Assembly (NCBI RefSeq): GCF_024159265.1
Contig: NZ_JAMYWY010000001.1
Coordinates: 992,001-1,056,000 of the forward strand
DNA: 64,000 nucleotides
Reading direction: 5' to 3'
Source of the DNA: Paenibacillus sp. 1781tsa1
GTDB taxonomy: Bacteria; Bacillota; Bacilli; Paenibacillales; Paenibacillaceae
The notes beneath the pieces are model-generated. The model made no database searches. It was not told where the DNA came from and worked only from the letters and a program-made list of their open reading frames with translations. The translations under genes were made by a program, and so were the position numbers. Numbering within the stretch: the stretch's first letter is position 1; every line of letters starts with the position of its first letter. Below are positions 55,651-64,000 of the stretch, piece by piece.

Positions 55651-55775
55651 CACTTCGATGACAGAACAACCTTCCAATCGCTGTTACCCCCAGATTTTTT
55701 CGATCCCTTTTCTTAAGGGGAAAATCTGGTGATAAAGGCGAACGCTCCGCTTTTTCAGGTTTTTTCTGTCCTCTC
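55651..55775 (-). repeat. dispersed intergenic repeat family A, copy 2 (inverted)
   Basis: Reverse-strand copy, 125 bases, of the element at 50828-50989. The conserved ends are identical over about 60 bases in total. The inner part forms CCAGATTTT/AAAATCTGG. It lies between the convergent LysR and aldo/keto reductase genes, so it may also serve as a terminator. Confidence 0.75.
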
Positions 55776-55831
55776 CGTTATCGTGTAAATGATTAGTTCA
55801 ACTTAGAATGTTGTGAGTAGTAAAAAAGAAA

Positions 55832-56821
55832 CTATCCCGTCTTGGCTGGATCACGCTCAATCAATGGATTCAATATTTCGTCAATACGAGTCATGATGAC
55901 AGAGTCCAATTTCACACCAGAAGCTTTTACATTTTCCAATACCTGCTCGGGCCGGGATGCACCGATAATGACGGAACTGACATACGAATGTTGTAGAACC
56001 CACGCCACAGAGAGTTGAGGAAGAGTTAGACCAGTCTTTCTAGCGAGTGGAACAAGCTGTTGCACAGCGGTAAGAACATTTTCACGTAACCACTGACCAG
56101 CAAGTTTATTGAAAAAGGGCGCTCCTGCCTCAGCTGCTGCACGTGATCCGGTGGGCAACGCTGCGTTAGGCGCATATTTGCCTGATAGTATACCCTGAGC
56201 CAGAGGAGACCATGTAATCTGTCCAAGTCCTGCTTGGTCGCTTGCAGGTACCACTTCCTGCTCAATCACACGCCATAACATTGAATATTGGGGCTGACTT
56301 GCAATGAAGGGTACATGAAGTTCCCGCGCCCAAGCGGCTCCTCTTGCAATCTGATCCGCGTTCCATTCACTCACCCCGATGTAGTGAACCTTGCCCTGAC
56401 GCACCAGATCGGAGAATGCCAGAAACGTCTCTTCCAGCGGAGTGTTGTAATCATAACGGTGAGCGTAATAGACATCGATATAATCCGTCTGTAGCCGCCG
56501 TAATGAACCATTGCAGGCTTCCATGATGTGTTTACGTGAAAGTCCGCGGTCATTATGACCTGTGCCGGTTGGGTGACAGACTTTGGTGCATAGTTCAATA
56601 CTTTCTCTTCGTATATCCTTAAGAGCCTGTCCCAAGACGGTTTCTGCCTTCGTATTCGAGTACACGTCTGCCGTATCAAATGTGGTAATGCCTGCATCCA
56701 AAGCGGCGCGTACACAAGCTTCTGCTACTCCATCATGCACTTGCGCTCCGTGCGTAATCCAGTTGCCTAGTGAAATCTCACTGACGGTTAATCCACTGTT
56801 TCCTAACTTGCGATACTCCAT
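55832..56821 (-). CDS. aldo/keto reductase (potassium-channel beta-subunit-like)
   Basis: A 329-aa NADPH-dependent oxidoreductase of the AKR superfamily. Catalytic residues are seen as Asp and Tyr in FDTADVYSN, Lys in ELCTKVCHP and His in VYYAHRYD. The C-terminal cofactor segment includes SVIIGASRPEQVLENVKA. The sequence is close to the KCNAB/YghZ-like branch, which reduces aldehydes such as methylglyoxal. RBS GGGAGG lies before the ATG. It is next to the PocR-AraC regulator and glycerol genes, so a role in carbonyl clearance is possible. Confidence 0.92.
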   Translation of the reverse strand: MEYRKLGNSGLTVSEISLGNWITHGAQVHDGVAEACVRAALDAGITTFDTADVYSNTKAETVLGQALKDIRRESIELCTKVCHPTGTGHNDRGLSRKHIMEACNGSLRRLQTDYIDVYYAHRYDYNTPLEETFLAFSDLVRQGKVHYIGVSEWNADQIARGAAWARELHVPFIASQPQYSMLWRVIEQEVVPASDQAGLGQITWSPLAQGILSGKYAPNAALPTGSRAAAEAGAPFFNKLAGQWLRENVLTAVQQLVPLARKTGLTLPQLSVAWVLQHSYVSSVIIGASRPEQVLENVKASGVKLDSVIMTRIDEILNPLIERDPAKTG

Positions 56822-56928
56822 TTCAATGCCGCCTCCCTATGTGATCTGGACTCCATTGTAGCAATGGCAGATTAATAGGTGAAATATCTTTTAACCCCAT
56901 CTTTGATATGAAAAAGATATCAGTGAAT

Positions 56929-57963
56929 CTACATGTTCTCCTGGATGTATTTACGATAGAGGGCAGGCGTGATTTCCTCAAACTTTTTGAATATTTTAAT
57001 AAAATATCCCGATTCATTAAATCCCAGCTCATCACTGATCTGTGAGACAGGCATGTCGGTGACCTCCAGCAATTGCTTGGCCCACTTAATTTTGAGTTTT
57101 GCCAGGTAGGTTGTGAAGTTCTCGCCGGTTTCCTTGGCAAACAGCCTGCTGAAATAACTCGGACTCAGGTGGCATAGATCAGCCATTTGTTTGAGCGAAA
57201 CTTGTTCGCTTTTGTGACTATGAATGTATTCAAAAGCAGGTTGAAGCACCGGACTGGAGCTTTCCGCATCACTTGGGCTGTTCTTAAGATAGGCATCTGC
57301 AATCGCATTGGTCATCTCTTTTTTGATCGACTCGATATTACGAATGGAGTACCCAGGCAGAATGGTGGAGAGGTTTAACGACTCCTGATTGCCTGAAGCT
57401 TTCTCGAACATTTCAACTAATAGATTTTTGTTGAGTGCTTCTTCCACAATGTAGTTGCAGAGCAGGGATAACATGTTGGAGATTTTCACAATCTCTTCAT
57501 AGGTCATCACAGGCAGCTGGGCGTAATCGTCTTTTAATTCCTCCAGCTTGGCCGCATGCATGGGAACGTTTTTGGACGTGACAATCTGCTCCAGGTCGCG
57601 GCCTTTTTCCGGGTCGGCAAGTTTCACTTGTCCTGCCATGACGGCGCCGATATATTTGCCATCGATCGTGATCGGAATTGCGATATCAATGATATTGAAA
57701 TGGCACAAATACACATAAGGCTCATTCAACCGAACGGCTTCCAGACCGCCGCGCGAATCACATTTTTGGCAGTAGGGGAGCAGCTCGGGATCTTTGCGTA
57801 CGTTCTGGCAGAAGGCCTGACAGCTGCTGTGACTGGTTACGGGAATGCCTTTATAATCCACGGTAAGGATCGCCAGTTTGGTTACTGTTGCGAGAGAATC
57901 TTGTAGACGCTTCCATTTATTAAGGTCGAGTATTTTGTTGATATGCAGATATTCTTTAATCAT
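56929..57963 (-). CDS. PocR-domain AraC-family regulator
   Basis: A 344-aa regulator. The N-terminal PocR ligand domain (about 10-170) has a conserved Cys pattern (SCQAFCQNVRK, PYCQKCDSRGG) and HFNIIDIAIPITIDG. The C-terminal AraC HTH pair is VSLKQMADLCHLSPSYFSRL and PVSQISDELGFNESGYFIKI. PocR domains are thought to bind hydrocarbons such as propanediol or glycerol derivatives. It is divergent from the glycerol dehydrogenase/dihydroxyacetone kinase operon and is probably its activator. Confidence 0.92.
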   Translation of the reverse strand: MIKEYLHINKILDLNKWKRLQDSLATVTKLAILTVDYKGIPVTSHSSCQAFCQNVRKDPELLPYCQKCDSRGGLEAVRLNEPYVYLCHFNIIDIAIPITIDGKYIGAVMAGQVKLADPEKGRDLEQIVTSKNVPMHAAKLEELKDDYAQLPVMTYEEIVKISNMLSLLCNYIVEEALNKNLLVEMFEKASGNQESLNLSTILPGYSIRNIESIKKEMTNAIADAYLKNSPSDAESSSPVLQPAFEYIHSHKSEQVSLKQMADLCHLSPSYFSRLFAKETGENFTTYLAKLKIKWAKQLLEVTDMPVSQISDELGFNESGYFIKIFKKFEEITPALYRKYIQENM

Positions 57964-58268
57964 AAGATGAAACCTCCATAGCTAACCTGATTCATAATTT
58001 AGGCCGTTAAAAGTTAGCAAGTTGTACATATTAAGATGTAATGATGACGGGTAATGTATAATGGAAGGTCAAAATTCAACCATCTCATGACAATAACATA
58101 CCATGATTGCACCAAAAAGCAAAAAATTACGATTGAAAATTATAATAATTTGTTATCAAAGTCCACTGTAAACCTGCTGCTCATGGGTTATATTAAGGTC
58201 AATTGTAAGAAATTAAAATTTGATGTAATCACTTCACCAATTCATATCATTAGGAGGCATATATTATT
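57964..58268. other. divergent promoter region between the PocR regulator and gldA
   Basis: No gene is seen. A TATAAT is present at about 58047-58052 without a clear -35. The stretch from 58110 to 58250 is very A+T-rich. No CcpA cre site or terminator was recognised. The binding sites of the PocR regulator are expected here. Confidence 0.35.
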
Positions 58269-59411
58269 ATGAGAAAAGCATTTATCAGCCCAACCAAATA
58301 TGTACAAGGCGAAGACGAGTTGTTGAACCTGGGGTACTTTGTTAAATCCTTCGGAGAATCGGCCTTGCTGATTGCACATCCGGATGATGTACAGCGTGTC
58401 AAAGCAAAGCTTGATGCAACAGCTGAGAAATTCAATATCACGTTTGTTGAAAGCGGTTTTAAAGGGGAATGTTCCCGTGAGGAAGTTGCTCGTCTGCAAG
58501 CAATCGCGAAGGAAAAAGGATGTGACTCTACCATCGGTCTTGGTGGCGGTAAAGCGATCGATGCTGCGAAATGTGTAGCTGAAGGCGAAGCACTGATTAT
58601 CTGCCCAACGATTGCGGCAACAGACGCACCGACAAGTCACTCCGCTGTATTGTACACACCGGATGGTTCTTTCGATGACTATGCATACTTCAAACAAAGC
58701 CCAAGTGTGGTACTCGTTGATACAACGGTCATTGCTAATGCACCAACACGTTTTCTCGTATCCGGTATGGGAGATGCACTCTCTACATACTTCGAAGCAA
58801 GAGCAACAGCGAAATCCTATTCCCGTGTAAACGCAAGTCTGCCAATGGGTTCCCGCGAAGGGTATACACCATCTGCAGTAGGTACCAATGCGGCACTTGC
58901 ACTGGCAAAACTGTGTTATGAAATGCTGCTGACTGACGGTGCAAAAGCAAAAGTAGCGAGTGATAGCAACGTCGTGACACAAGCGCTGGAAAACATCGTT
59001 GAGACGAACATTCTGTTGTCAGGTCTTGGATTCGAAAGTGGCGGTCTGGCCGCAGCACATGCGATCCACAACGGCTTGACAGTTCTGGAAGGCACACATC
59101 ACTTCTTCCACGGTGAAAAAGTATCCTTCGGTACGATTGCACAACTGGTCCTTGAAAATGCACCAACCGAAGAGTTGCATGAAGTTATGGACTTCTGTCT
59201 TGAAGTGGGACTGCCTATTAGCTTGGCGGACATCGGTGTAGACAAGATTAGTCAGGAAGAGCTGTTGAAAGTGGCAGAGATCGCTTGTATTCCGGAAGAA
59301 TCCATTCACGCGATGCCTTTCCCAATCACCGTTCCTGAAGTGGCTGCTGCCATTGCAGCGGCTGACCGTATGGGACGGGAGTACAAAGCAGCTCACCGGG
59401 AGGCAAAATAA
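58269..59411 (+). CDS. gldA: glycerol dehydrogenase
   Basis: A 380-aa iron/zinc-dependent polyol dehydrogenase that oxidises glycerol to dihydroxyacetone with NAD+. The NAD motif is GLGGGKAIDAAK. Metal ligands are seen as Asp in GMGDALSTYFEA, His in AHAIHNGL and His in HHFFHGEKV. The length matches GldA/DhaD. RBS TAGGAGG is 11 bases upstream. The stop overlaps the kinase start by one base (TAATG), so dihydroxyacetone is passed on to the next enzyme. Confidence 0.94.
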   Translation: MRKAFISPTKYVQGEDELLNLGYFVKSFGESALLIAHPDDVQRVKAKLDATAEKFNITFVESGFKGECSREEVARLQAIAKEKGCDSTIGLGGGKAIDAAKCVAEGEALIICPTIAATDAPTSHSAVLYTPDGSFDDYAYFKQSPSVVLVDTTVIANAPTRFLVSGMGDALSTYFEARATAKSYSRVNASLPMGSREGYTPSAVGTNAALALAKLCYEMLLTDGAKAKVASDSNVVTQALENIVETNILLSGLGFESGGLAAAHAIHNGLTVLEGTHHFFHGEKVSFGTIAQLVLENAPTEELHEVMDFCLEVGLPISLADIGVDKISQEELLKVAEIACIPEESIHAMPFPITVPEVAAAIAAADRMGREYKAAHREAK

Positions 59412-61177
59412 TGAAGAAAATCATTAACCAAGCCGAACATGTTGTTATGGAAATGTGTAACGGGATTGCGCTTGCGCACCCGGAGCTTGAATTTCTTAAA
59501 AAATATAAAGTGATTAAACGCAGAGAGATTCAGGCCGATAAAGTCAGCTTGATCAGTGGCGGAGGCAGCGGACATGAACCGGCTCACGCTGGTTATGTAG
59601 GTAAAGGGATGCTGGATGCAGCGGTATGTGGAGATGTATTCGCATCTCCTTCCCAAATCCAGGTGTACCAAGCGATCAAGGCAACAGCCAGCAATAAGGG
59701 TACACTTCTGATCATCAAGAACTACAGCGGCGACATGATGAACTTCAAGAATGCAGCGCATCTGGCTGAGGAAGATGGCATCGACGTACAGTATGTTCGT
59801 GTTGAGGATGACATTGCTGTACAAGACAGCCTGTATACCGTTGGACGTCGCGGCGTTGCCGGAACTGTACTGGTTCACAAGATTGCCGGAGCAGCAGCCG
59901 AAGAAGGCCGCAGTCTGGCAGAGGTGAAATCCGTTGCCGAGAAAGCTGCTCAGAACGTTCGCAGTATTGGTTTTGGATTCACATCCTGTACCGTGCCAGC
60001 CAAAGGCACGCCTACATTCGAAATTGCTGAAGATGAGATGGAATTCGGCGTAGGTATCCATGGTGAGCCAGGTATCCGTCGGGAAAAAATCGTATCGGCT
60101 GATGAATTGGCAGGACGTATGGTTGAAGCATTGCTTGCCGATATGAAGCTGGATACGGCTTCTGCTGAGATTGCAGTGCTTGTGAATGGTTTTGGTGCAA
60201 CGCCACTGCAAGAACTGTACCTGCTTAACAATTCCGTTCAGCGTGAGCTTGCAGGACATGCAGGTCTGAAGGTCGCTACTACCTTTGTAGGCAACTATAT
60301 GACAAGTATCGATATGGCGGGTGCATCGGTTACGGTTCTGAAACTGGATGATGAACTGAAGACGCTGCTGTTCAAGGAAAGTGATACACCTGCATTCAAA
60401 GTATCCGGTCCTCCGGTAGCACAAGTGGCATATTCCGAAGCGTTGGAAGCTGTTGTAGGTGAAGACGCTCCCGTATCTTACGAAGTGGAGACGGATGCAT
60501 CTGCTGCGGTAATTCAAGGCAACCAATTCTCACTGGACAATGTCGTCTATCTGATCGATAAGATGGGTGAGATCATCATCAAGAACGAGGTACCGTTCTG
60601 TGAACTGGATTCACATGCCGGTGATGGCGATTTTGGTATGAGTGTGGCAAAAGGCTTCCGCCAGTTGAAACGCGAATGGAATCACATCATTAACGAAGAT
60701 AAAAAAGACATCGGATCGTTCCTGGATGCATGTTCGTTAGTCATCATGGAATATTGTGGCGGCGCATCCGGCCCAATCTGGGGTTCGGCATTCCGTGCGG
60801 CTGGCAAAGCTGTAGGGGATAAACAGCAATTAAACGTTGCTGAGTTCGCTGAGATGATCCATGCAGCCGTGCAAGGGATTCAGTCTACTGGAGAGCGCTC
60901 ATTCGGGCGTGGTGCCGTTGTAGGCGACAAGACCTTGATCGATGCACTCGTTCCGTGTGCCGATTCCTGGACACAAAGTGCAGAGTCTGGCGATGACTTC
61001 AAAACCGCATTTGCCAAAGGTGCAGCAGCAGCCGTTGAAGGTGCGAAGAAAACCGAAGACATCGTAGCACGTATGGGACGCGCGGGTACCGTAGGTGATC
61101 GTAGTCTGGGCTACCCAGATGCTGGCGCGTATGCGCTGGGTGTTATTTTCACAGAGTTATCCGAGTCGATGAAGTAA
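59411..61177 (+). CDS. dhaK: ATP-dependent dihydroxyacetone kinase (fused DhaK-DhaL)
   Basis: A 588-aa enzyme that phosphorylates dihydroxyacetone to DHAP. The DhaK part (1-330) has ISGGGSGHEPAHAGYVG and the substrate-linked His in GVGIHGEPGIRR. The DhaL part (about 370-588) has the magnesium/ATP motif DSHAGDGDFGMSVAKGF and GGASGPIWGSAFRAAG. Fusion of both in one chain is the Citrobacter-type ATP-dependent form, so no PTS phosphoryl donor (DhaM) is needed. It is translationally coupled to gldA and followed by a terminator. Together they give an oxidative route from glycerol to glycolysis. Confidence 0.95.
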   Translation: MKKIINQAEHVVMEMCNGIALAHPELEFLKKYKVIKRREIQADKVSLISGGGSGHEPAHAGYVGKGMLDAAVCGDVFASPSQIQVYQAIKATASNKGTLLIIKNYSGDMMNFKNAAHLAEEDGIDVQYVRVEDDIAVQDSLYTVGRRGVAGTVLVHKIAGAAAEEGRSLAEVKSVAEKAAQNVRSIGFGFTSCTVPAKGTPTFEIAEDEMEFGVGIHGEPGIRREKIVSADELAGRMVEALLADMKLDTASAEIAVLVNGFGATPLQELYLLNNSVQRELAGHAGLKVATTFVGNYMTSIDMAGASVTVLKLDDELKTLLFKESDTPAFKVSGPPVAQVAYSEALEAVVGEDAPVSYEVETDASAAVIQGNQFSLDNVVYLIDKMGEIIIKNEVPFCELDSHAGDGDFGMSVAKGFRQLKREWNHIINEDKKDIGSFLDACSLVIMEYCGGASGPIWGSAFRAAGKAVGDKQQLNVAEFAEMIHAAVQGIQSTGERSFGRGAVVGDKTLIDALVPCADSWTQSAESGDDFKTAFAKGAAAAVEGAKKTEDIVARMGRAGTVGDRSLGYPDAGAYALGVIFTELSESMK

Positions 61178-61229
61178 AGCTGTCGGCAAACTCGCAACTG
61201 TAAAATTATAAAATGTTTTCTCTACGAAG

Positions 61230-61275
61230 AGGATGTCCCATATGTCATGAATATGACAGGGCACATCCTTTTTGA
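61230..61275 (+). terminator. intrinsic terminator of gldA-dhaK
   Basis: AGGATGTCCC (61230-61239) pairs with GGGCACATCCT (61259-61269) with one bulge, with an inner TGTCAT/ATGACA pair, followed by TTTTTG. Confidence 0.8.
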
Positions 61276-61289
61276 TGTGTTTTTTTTTG

Positions 61290-61432
61290 GTTGTAATGAA
61301 CCTGACACACGCTATTCGCTCCCATTGGCCCAGATCTAAGATCTAATTAATCAAAGAGACGCTATTTTGTCGATTTACTGAATTTTTAAGGTGTGTTAGG
61401 TTCGTTAGCAATTGGAGCGAGGCTGAATTCCT
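61290..61432. repeat. intergenic repeat, family B, second locus
   Basis: GAACCTGACACAC (61296-61308) and GTGTGTTAGGTTC (61391-61403) are near-perfect inverted arms. CGCTCCCATTG (61318-61328) is inversely matched by CAATTGGAGCG (61409-61419). The pairs interleave instead of nesting. The unit resembles that at 50396-50640. A short open frame at 61434-61643 follows, without supporting features. Confidence 0.6.
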
Positions 61433-61676
61433 TTTGAGACAGCTCCCTCGTTGTATAGAGTATATAGTCAACCTAAATGCGCTTATTGAAAACTTCTATA
61501 ATAAACTCTATCTGGAAATTACAGGTGATTATTCATATACTTATAGGAGTATGGAGTCTGCACAAGCGTTCGGGTTTCTCTCATCCGTATCTGACGGAGG
61601 AAGCTTAGAATGCTTATACGGGGCGTTCGGATGTAGCCTATAGTTTTTGAGAAAAAATAATACGGAGGTAGAAGTT

Positions 61677-62732
61677 ATGAGTGATATAAAACTGCCAATG
61701 ATAAGACCTTCTGTACATGGCTACCTATGTAATGCCTATCCACTCTCAATTGCAATGCAGCATAAACAATCTGAAGCATGGTTTTACAGTAATTATATTC
61801 AATTGATTTGTGCTGGGAACTTTCCAGAAGGGAAATTCTTTTCGTTTTATACATCTAACTTGCCTTGGTATGATTTCTTTATGAGTTGTCCTCTCATTAA
61901 CTATCAAAAGATCAACCAACGCTTTTTGGAAAAATATATGGGGGGCGTCATCAGCTTTATTTGTGATTCTATTGATCAAAATCAATATATTCATTTGTAT
62001 GTGGATGAAAGTTATATTGCCCATAAAAAGGCATATAAAAAATATGCTTTTCCGCATGAAATGTTAATTTTCGGTTATAACAGAGAGACATTAAAATTTT
62101 ATGTATCAGGCTATAATTCAGATGCTATATTCGGAGATTATGAGGTAGGCTTTGAAGAGTTTCTAGTAGCTTTTAACAATTGTGATAAAACTAAAAATAG
62201 AGAATATGTATGTTTATTATCTTATAACCCAGAGCATAACTATCACTTTGATCTAAAATTAATTATTAGATCTTTGAAGGAGCTAAGGTTTAGTCTCAAT
62301 TCATCTTATCATTATCGTTCTATGAGCACTCCTTCTAATTGGATCTTTGGATTATCCATCTATGATCATATAATTCAATATTTAAGTGATCAAGTTAGTG
62401 CATTAAGGGAAAAGATTGATTTTCGAATCTTTCATACCATGTGGGAGCATAAGCGTGTGATGTTGGATCGATTAAATTATTTGAAGGAACATCATTATTT
62501 AGACGATGCTGACGAGCTTATAAGAATATATTCTGAAATTGAATCGGATTCAAAAATTTTAAGGAATTTGGCTATAATATATAACAAAAATGAAAACCCC
62601 ACTATTATAACTTCTATAATGGAAAAAATGAAAAAAATCAAAAATCTAGAAGAGAATGCATTAAGCGACTTAATTTCACAGTTGGAAAGTGTGGAGATCC
62701 ATGAAAAGCTCCTGAGTCATTATTATCTATAA
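61677..62732 (+). CDS. unknown protein, possible papain-like (BtrH/C39-like) fold
   Basis: A 351-aa protein from ATG 61677 (GGAGG eight bases upstream). The base composition is markedly A+T-rich compared with all neighbours, suggesting transfer. I do not recognise it with certainty. Cys 18 in HGYLCNAYPL, followed about 109 residues later by His 127 in YAFPHEMLIFGYN, with YVSGYNSDAIFGDYEVGFEEF, recalls C39/BtrH N-terminal type cysteine-peptidase-like domains, which often accompany nonribosomal or butirosin-type pathways. The C-terminal half is helical. No biosynthetic genes are nearby. Confidence 0.55.
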   Translation: MSDIKLPMIRPSVHGYLCNAYPLSIAMQHKQSEAWFYSNYIQLICAGNFPEGKFFSFYTSNLPWYDFFMSCPLINYQKINQRFLEKYMGGVISFICDSIDQNQYIHLYVDESYIAHKKAYKKYAFPHEMLIFGYNRETLKFYVSGYNSDAIFGDYEVGFEEFLVAFNNCDKTKNREYVCLLSYNPEHNYHFDLKLIIRSLKELRFSLNSSYHYRSMSTPSNWIFGLSIYDHIIQYLSDQVSALREKIDFRIFHTMWEHKRVMLDRLNYLKEHHYLDDADELIRIYSEIESDSKILRNLAIIYNKNENPTIITSIMEKMKKIKNLEENALSDLISQLESVEIHEKLLSHYYL

Positions 62733-62895
62733 TGTATACAGAGATGGGTATGAGTAATAGGGATCTGTGACGCGTGTTTAGTATCGCCAAAAGCCTTTAA
62801 AAAGTTGTCTGATTTAATGTTGACAATCCACAGATAGCGATTTATTAGCTACAACTAAAGGGGGGCAGAGAAATCGGACTTAGCTTCCCTTCGCA

Positions 62896-63153
62896 TCAAC
62901 TAATGAGCCTCCAATTTCCTTCCGAATGTCCTATTCCTCTGCACGCTTGAATCACCAATACATAGCCATGTTTAAAACGGGTATAGCCCGCTTCCAACCC
63001 TAAGACTGCACTTCCTTGATCTTGACCTGAGGTTGGGCTAATTATGGAAGTGAATTGAAAATTTAGCTCTGTAGCAATGGAAGAGGATTTTAGACAATGG
63101 ATAGAACAACGCTCAGCATGCTGAGTAGGCGTTTGAGGTCTATCTCTGTTACT
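62896..63153 (-). pseudogene. possible gene remnant without start codon
   Basis: Between a TAG at 63156-63154 and a TGA at 62898-62896 the minus strand is open for 85 codons with protein-like composition (IISPTSGQDQGSAVLGLEAG, YTRFKHGYVLVIQACRGIGH). No ATG, GTG or TTG with an RBS precedes it, so it is more likely an eroded 3' gene end than a functional gene. I do not recognise the family. The rest of 62733-63291 shows nothing clear. Confidence 0.3.
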
Positions 63154-63291
63154 CTAGTGCTATTGGCTTGATAATGTAAAATAGTGTAAGCTTGAGAACA
63201 GATATAAGGATTTCCATGGAGCGTAATGCTACATGTCAAACGGGCAACAGATGTGGTATCTATATGAACGAGAAGGGATCTGGATGATTCA

Positions 63292-64000
63292 ATGACGCAA
63301 AAAATCTATTATGACTCTGCTTATACAAGAGAGTGGCATACAACAATTACAGGTAAAGTGGACAAGGAAGACGGTGTATATGTCACGCTGGCGGAGACGG
63401 CTTTTTACCCGCATGGGGGCGGACAACCTTGTGATCTGGGTCGAATTGGCGGCATCACTGTTCTGGATGTGAACATCGAAGATGGAGCAGTGTGGCATAA
63501 GCTGGAACGCGCACCTGAACAGAACGAGGTACATTGTGAGCTGGATTGGGAACGAAGATTCGATCATATGCAGCAGCACACGGGACAGCATTTGTTATCT
63601 GCAGTAACGTTGAAAATGGCTGAAGCGATGACGCTCAGTTTCCATCTCGGTACGGAGTATGACACGATTGATGTGGCTGCTGAGTTGGGAGCGGATCAAT
63701 TGACCGCCATTGAACAAGAAGTGAATCGTCAGATCTATCGTAATGCTCGCATCAACACGTCCTGGGTTACAACAGATGAGGCTGCCCAATTGCCACTGGT
63801 GAAGCAGCCTACGGTAACAGAGGACATTCGTATCGTCGAGATCGAGGGTGTGGAGTATAACGCCTGCGGCGGAACTCATGTGTTGGCGACAGGTGAGATC
63901 GGCATCATCAAACTGTTGAAAACCGAAAAAGTGAAGGGCGGCACTCGCATTTATTTCAAATGTGGAACAAGAGCGCTGAATGAATTCACATCCGTTCAAC
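63292..64000 (+). CDS. alanyl-tRNA editing protein AlaX-like, 5' part (runs off the window)
   Basis: The first 236 codons of a protein related to the editing domain of alanyl-tRNA synthetase, which hydrolyses Ser-tRNA(Ala) or Gly-tRNA(Ala). Zinc ligands are seen in HMQQHTGQHLLS (HxxxH) and NACGGTHV (CxxxH). YPHGGGQPCDLG is the conserved N-terminal element. No aminoacylation domain precedes it, so it is a stand-alone AlaX; the full length, and so the AlaX-L or AlaX-M class, cannot be told. The ATG at 63292 has only a weak RBS. Confidence 0.9.
   Translation, partial: MTQKIYYDSAYTREWHTTITGKVDKEDGVYVTLAETAFYPHGGGQPCDLGRIGGITVLDVNIEDGAVWHKLERAPEQNEVHCELDWERRFDHMQQHTGQHLLSAVTLKMAEAMTLSFHLGTEYDTIDVAAELGADQLTAIEQEVNRQIYRNARINTSWVTTDEAAQLPLVKQPTVTEDIRIVEIEGVEYNACGGTHVLATGEIGIIKLLKTEKVKGGTRIYFKCGTRALNEFTSVQ

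Noticed and set aside
59393..60526. 377-codon open frame on the minus strand
   Set aside because: It lies opposite the well-supported dhaK gene, has Cys/His-rich unnatural composition and no RBS; a shadow of codon bias.
61434..61643. 69-codon plus-strand open frame before the A+T-rich gene
   Set aside because: TTG start without a convincing RBS, directly after repeat B, and no recognisable motif; may be a remnant but is not supported.
1..64000. tRNA or rRNA genes, CRISPR arrays, transposases, prophage
   Set aside because: None was recognised on reading either strand; no regular spacer-repeat pattern and no transposase motif.

Overview
The window is from a low-to-moderate G+C Gram-positive (Firmicutes) chromosome, most likely Paenibacillus. 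Supporting signs are strong AGGAGG-type ribosome binding sites, frequent GTG/TTG starts, S-layer-homology (SLH) surface proteins, a PL3 pectate lyase, a B. subtilis-like nasA/nasBC divergon and a ykoEDC cassette under a TPP riboswitch. The genus is inferred from gene content; no rRNA or tRNA gene was seen. No transposase, phage gene or CRISPR array was found.

Layout. 1-1.5 kb: 3' end of a radical SAM/SPASM gene, then a secreted pectate lyase behind a structured leader. 1.6-4.9 kb: TPP riboswitch and thiamine/HMP ECF transporter ykoEDC. 5-9.8 kb: exported PQQ-like propeller protein and methionine importer metNIQ. 10-16.6 kb: chemoreceptor, solo PAS protein, large hybrid histidine kinase and a convergent OmpR-type regulator. 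16.8-19 kb: XRE regulator and a FabF-like ketosynthase. 19-25 kb: nitrate assimilation. 25-28 kb: an exported protein of unknown function, then an AraC regulator divergent from an Atu4866-like gene and a short-chain dehydrogenase. 28.7-34.1 kb: a small beta-grasp-like protein followed by a giant DUF4132-type protein. 34.8-39.2 kb: secreted GH3 (with PA14) and membrane-anchored GH30 glycosidases. 39.4-42 kb: acetyltransferase, WXG100-type protein with a long C-terminal extension, formate/nitrite channel. 42-49 kb: two SLH proteins with Ig/cadherin-like repeats. 49-50.4 kb: a colicin-type immunity-like gene with two unknown genes. 50.4-57 kb: repeats and an oxidoreductase/regulator patchwork. 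57-61.2 kb: PocR-AraC regulator with glycerol dehydrogenase and dihydroxyacetone kinase. 61.3-63.2 kb: A+T-rich islet with an orphan papain-like candidate. The right edge holds the start of an AlaX-type editing protein.

The most notable regulatory region is the nasA-nasB intergenic interval (20.36-20.78 kb). Each divergent promoter has a perfect GlnR/TnrA-type box whose TGACA half forms the -35 element. Each leader also carries two tandem hairpins with six-base A1/G4 loops, the second overlapping an intrinsic terminator, which is the hallmark of ANTAR-protein antitermination. Nitrate uptake and reduction therefore appear to need two signals: nitrogen limitation at initiation and an ANTAR regulator, encoded outside the window, at elongation.

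Other non-genic structure includes two dispersed intergenic repeat families (A: 50828-50989 and 55651-55775 inverted; B: 50396-50640 and 61290-61432), a CAATY pentamer tract, a perfect 14-bp inverted repeat at 34405-34435, and a three-way-junction-like leader before the pectate lyase.
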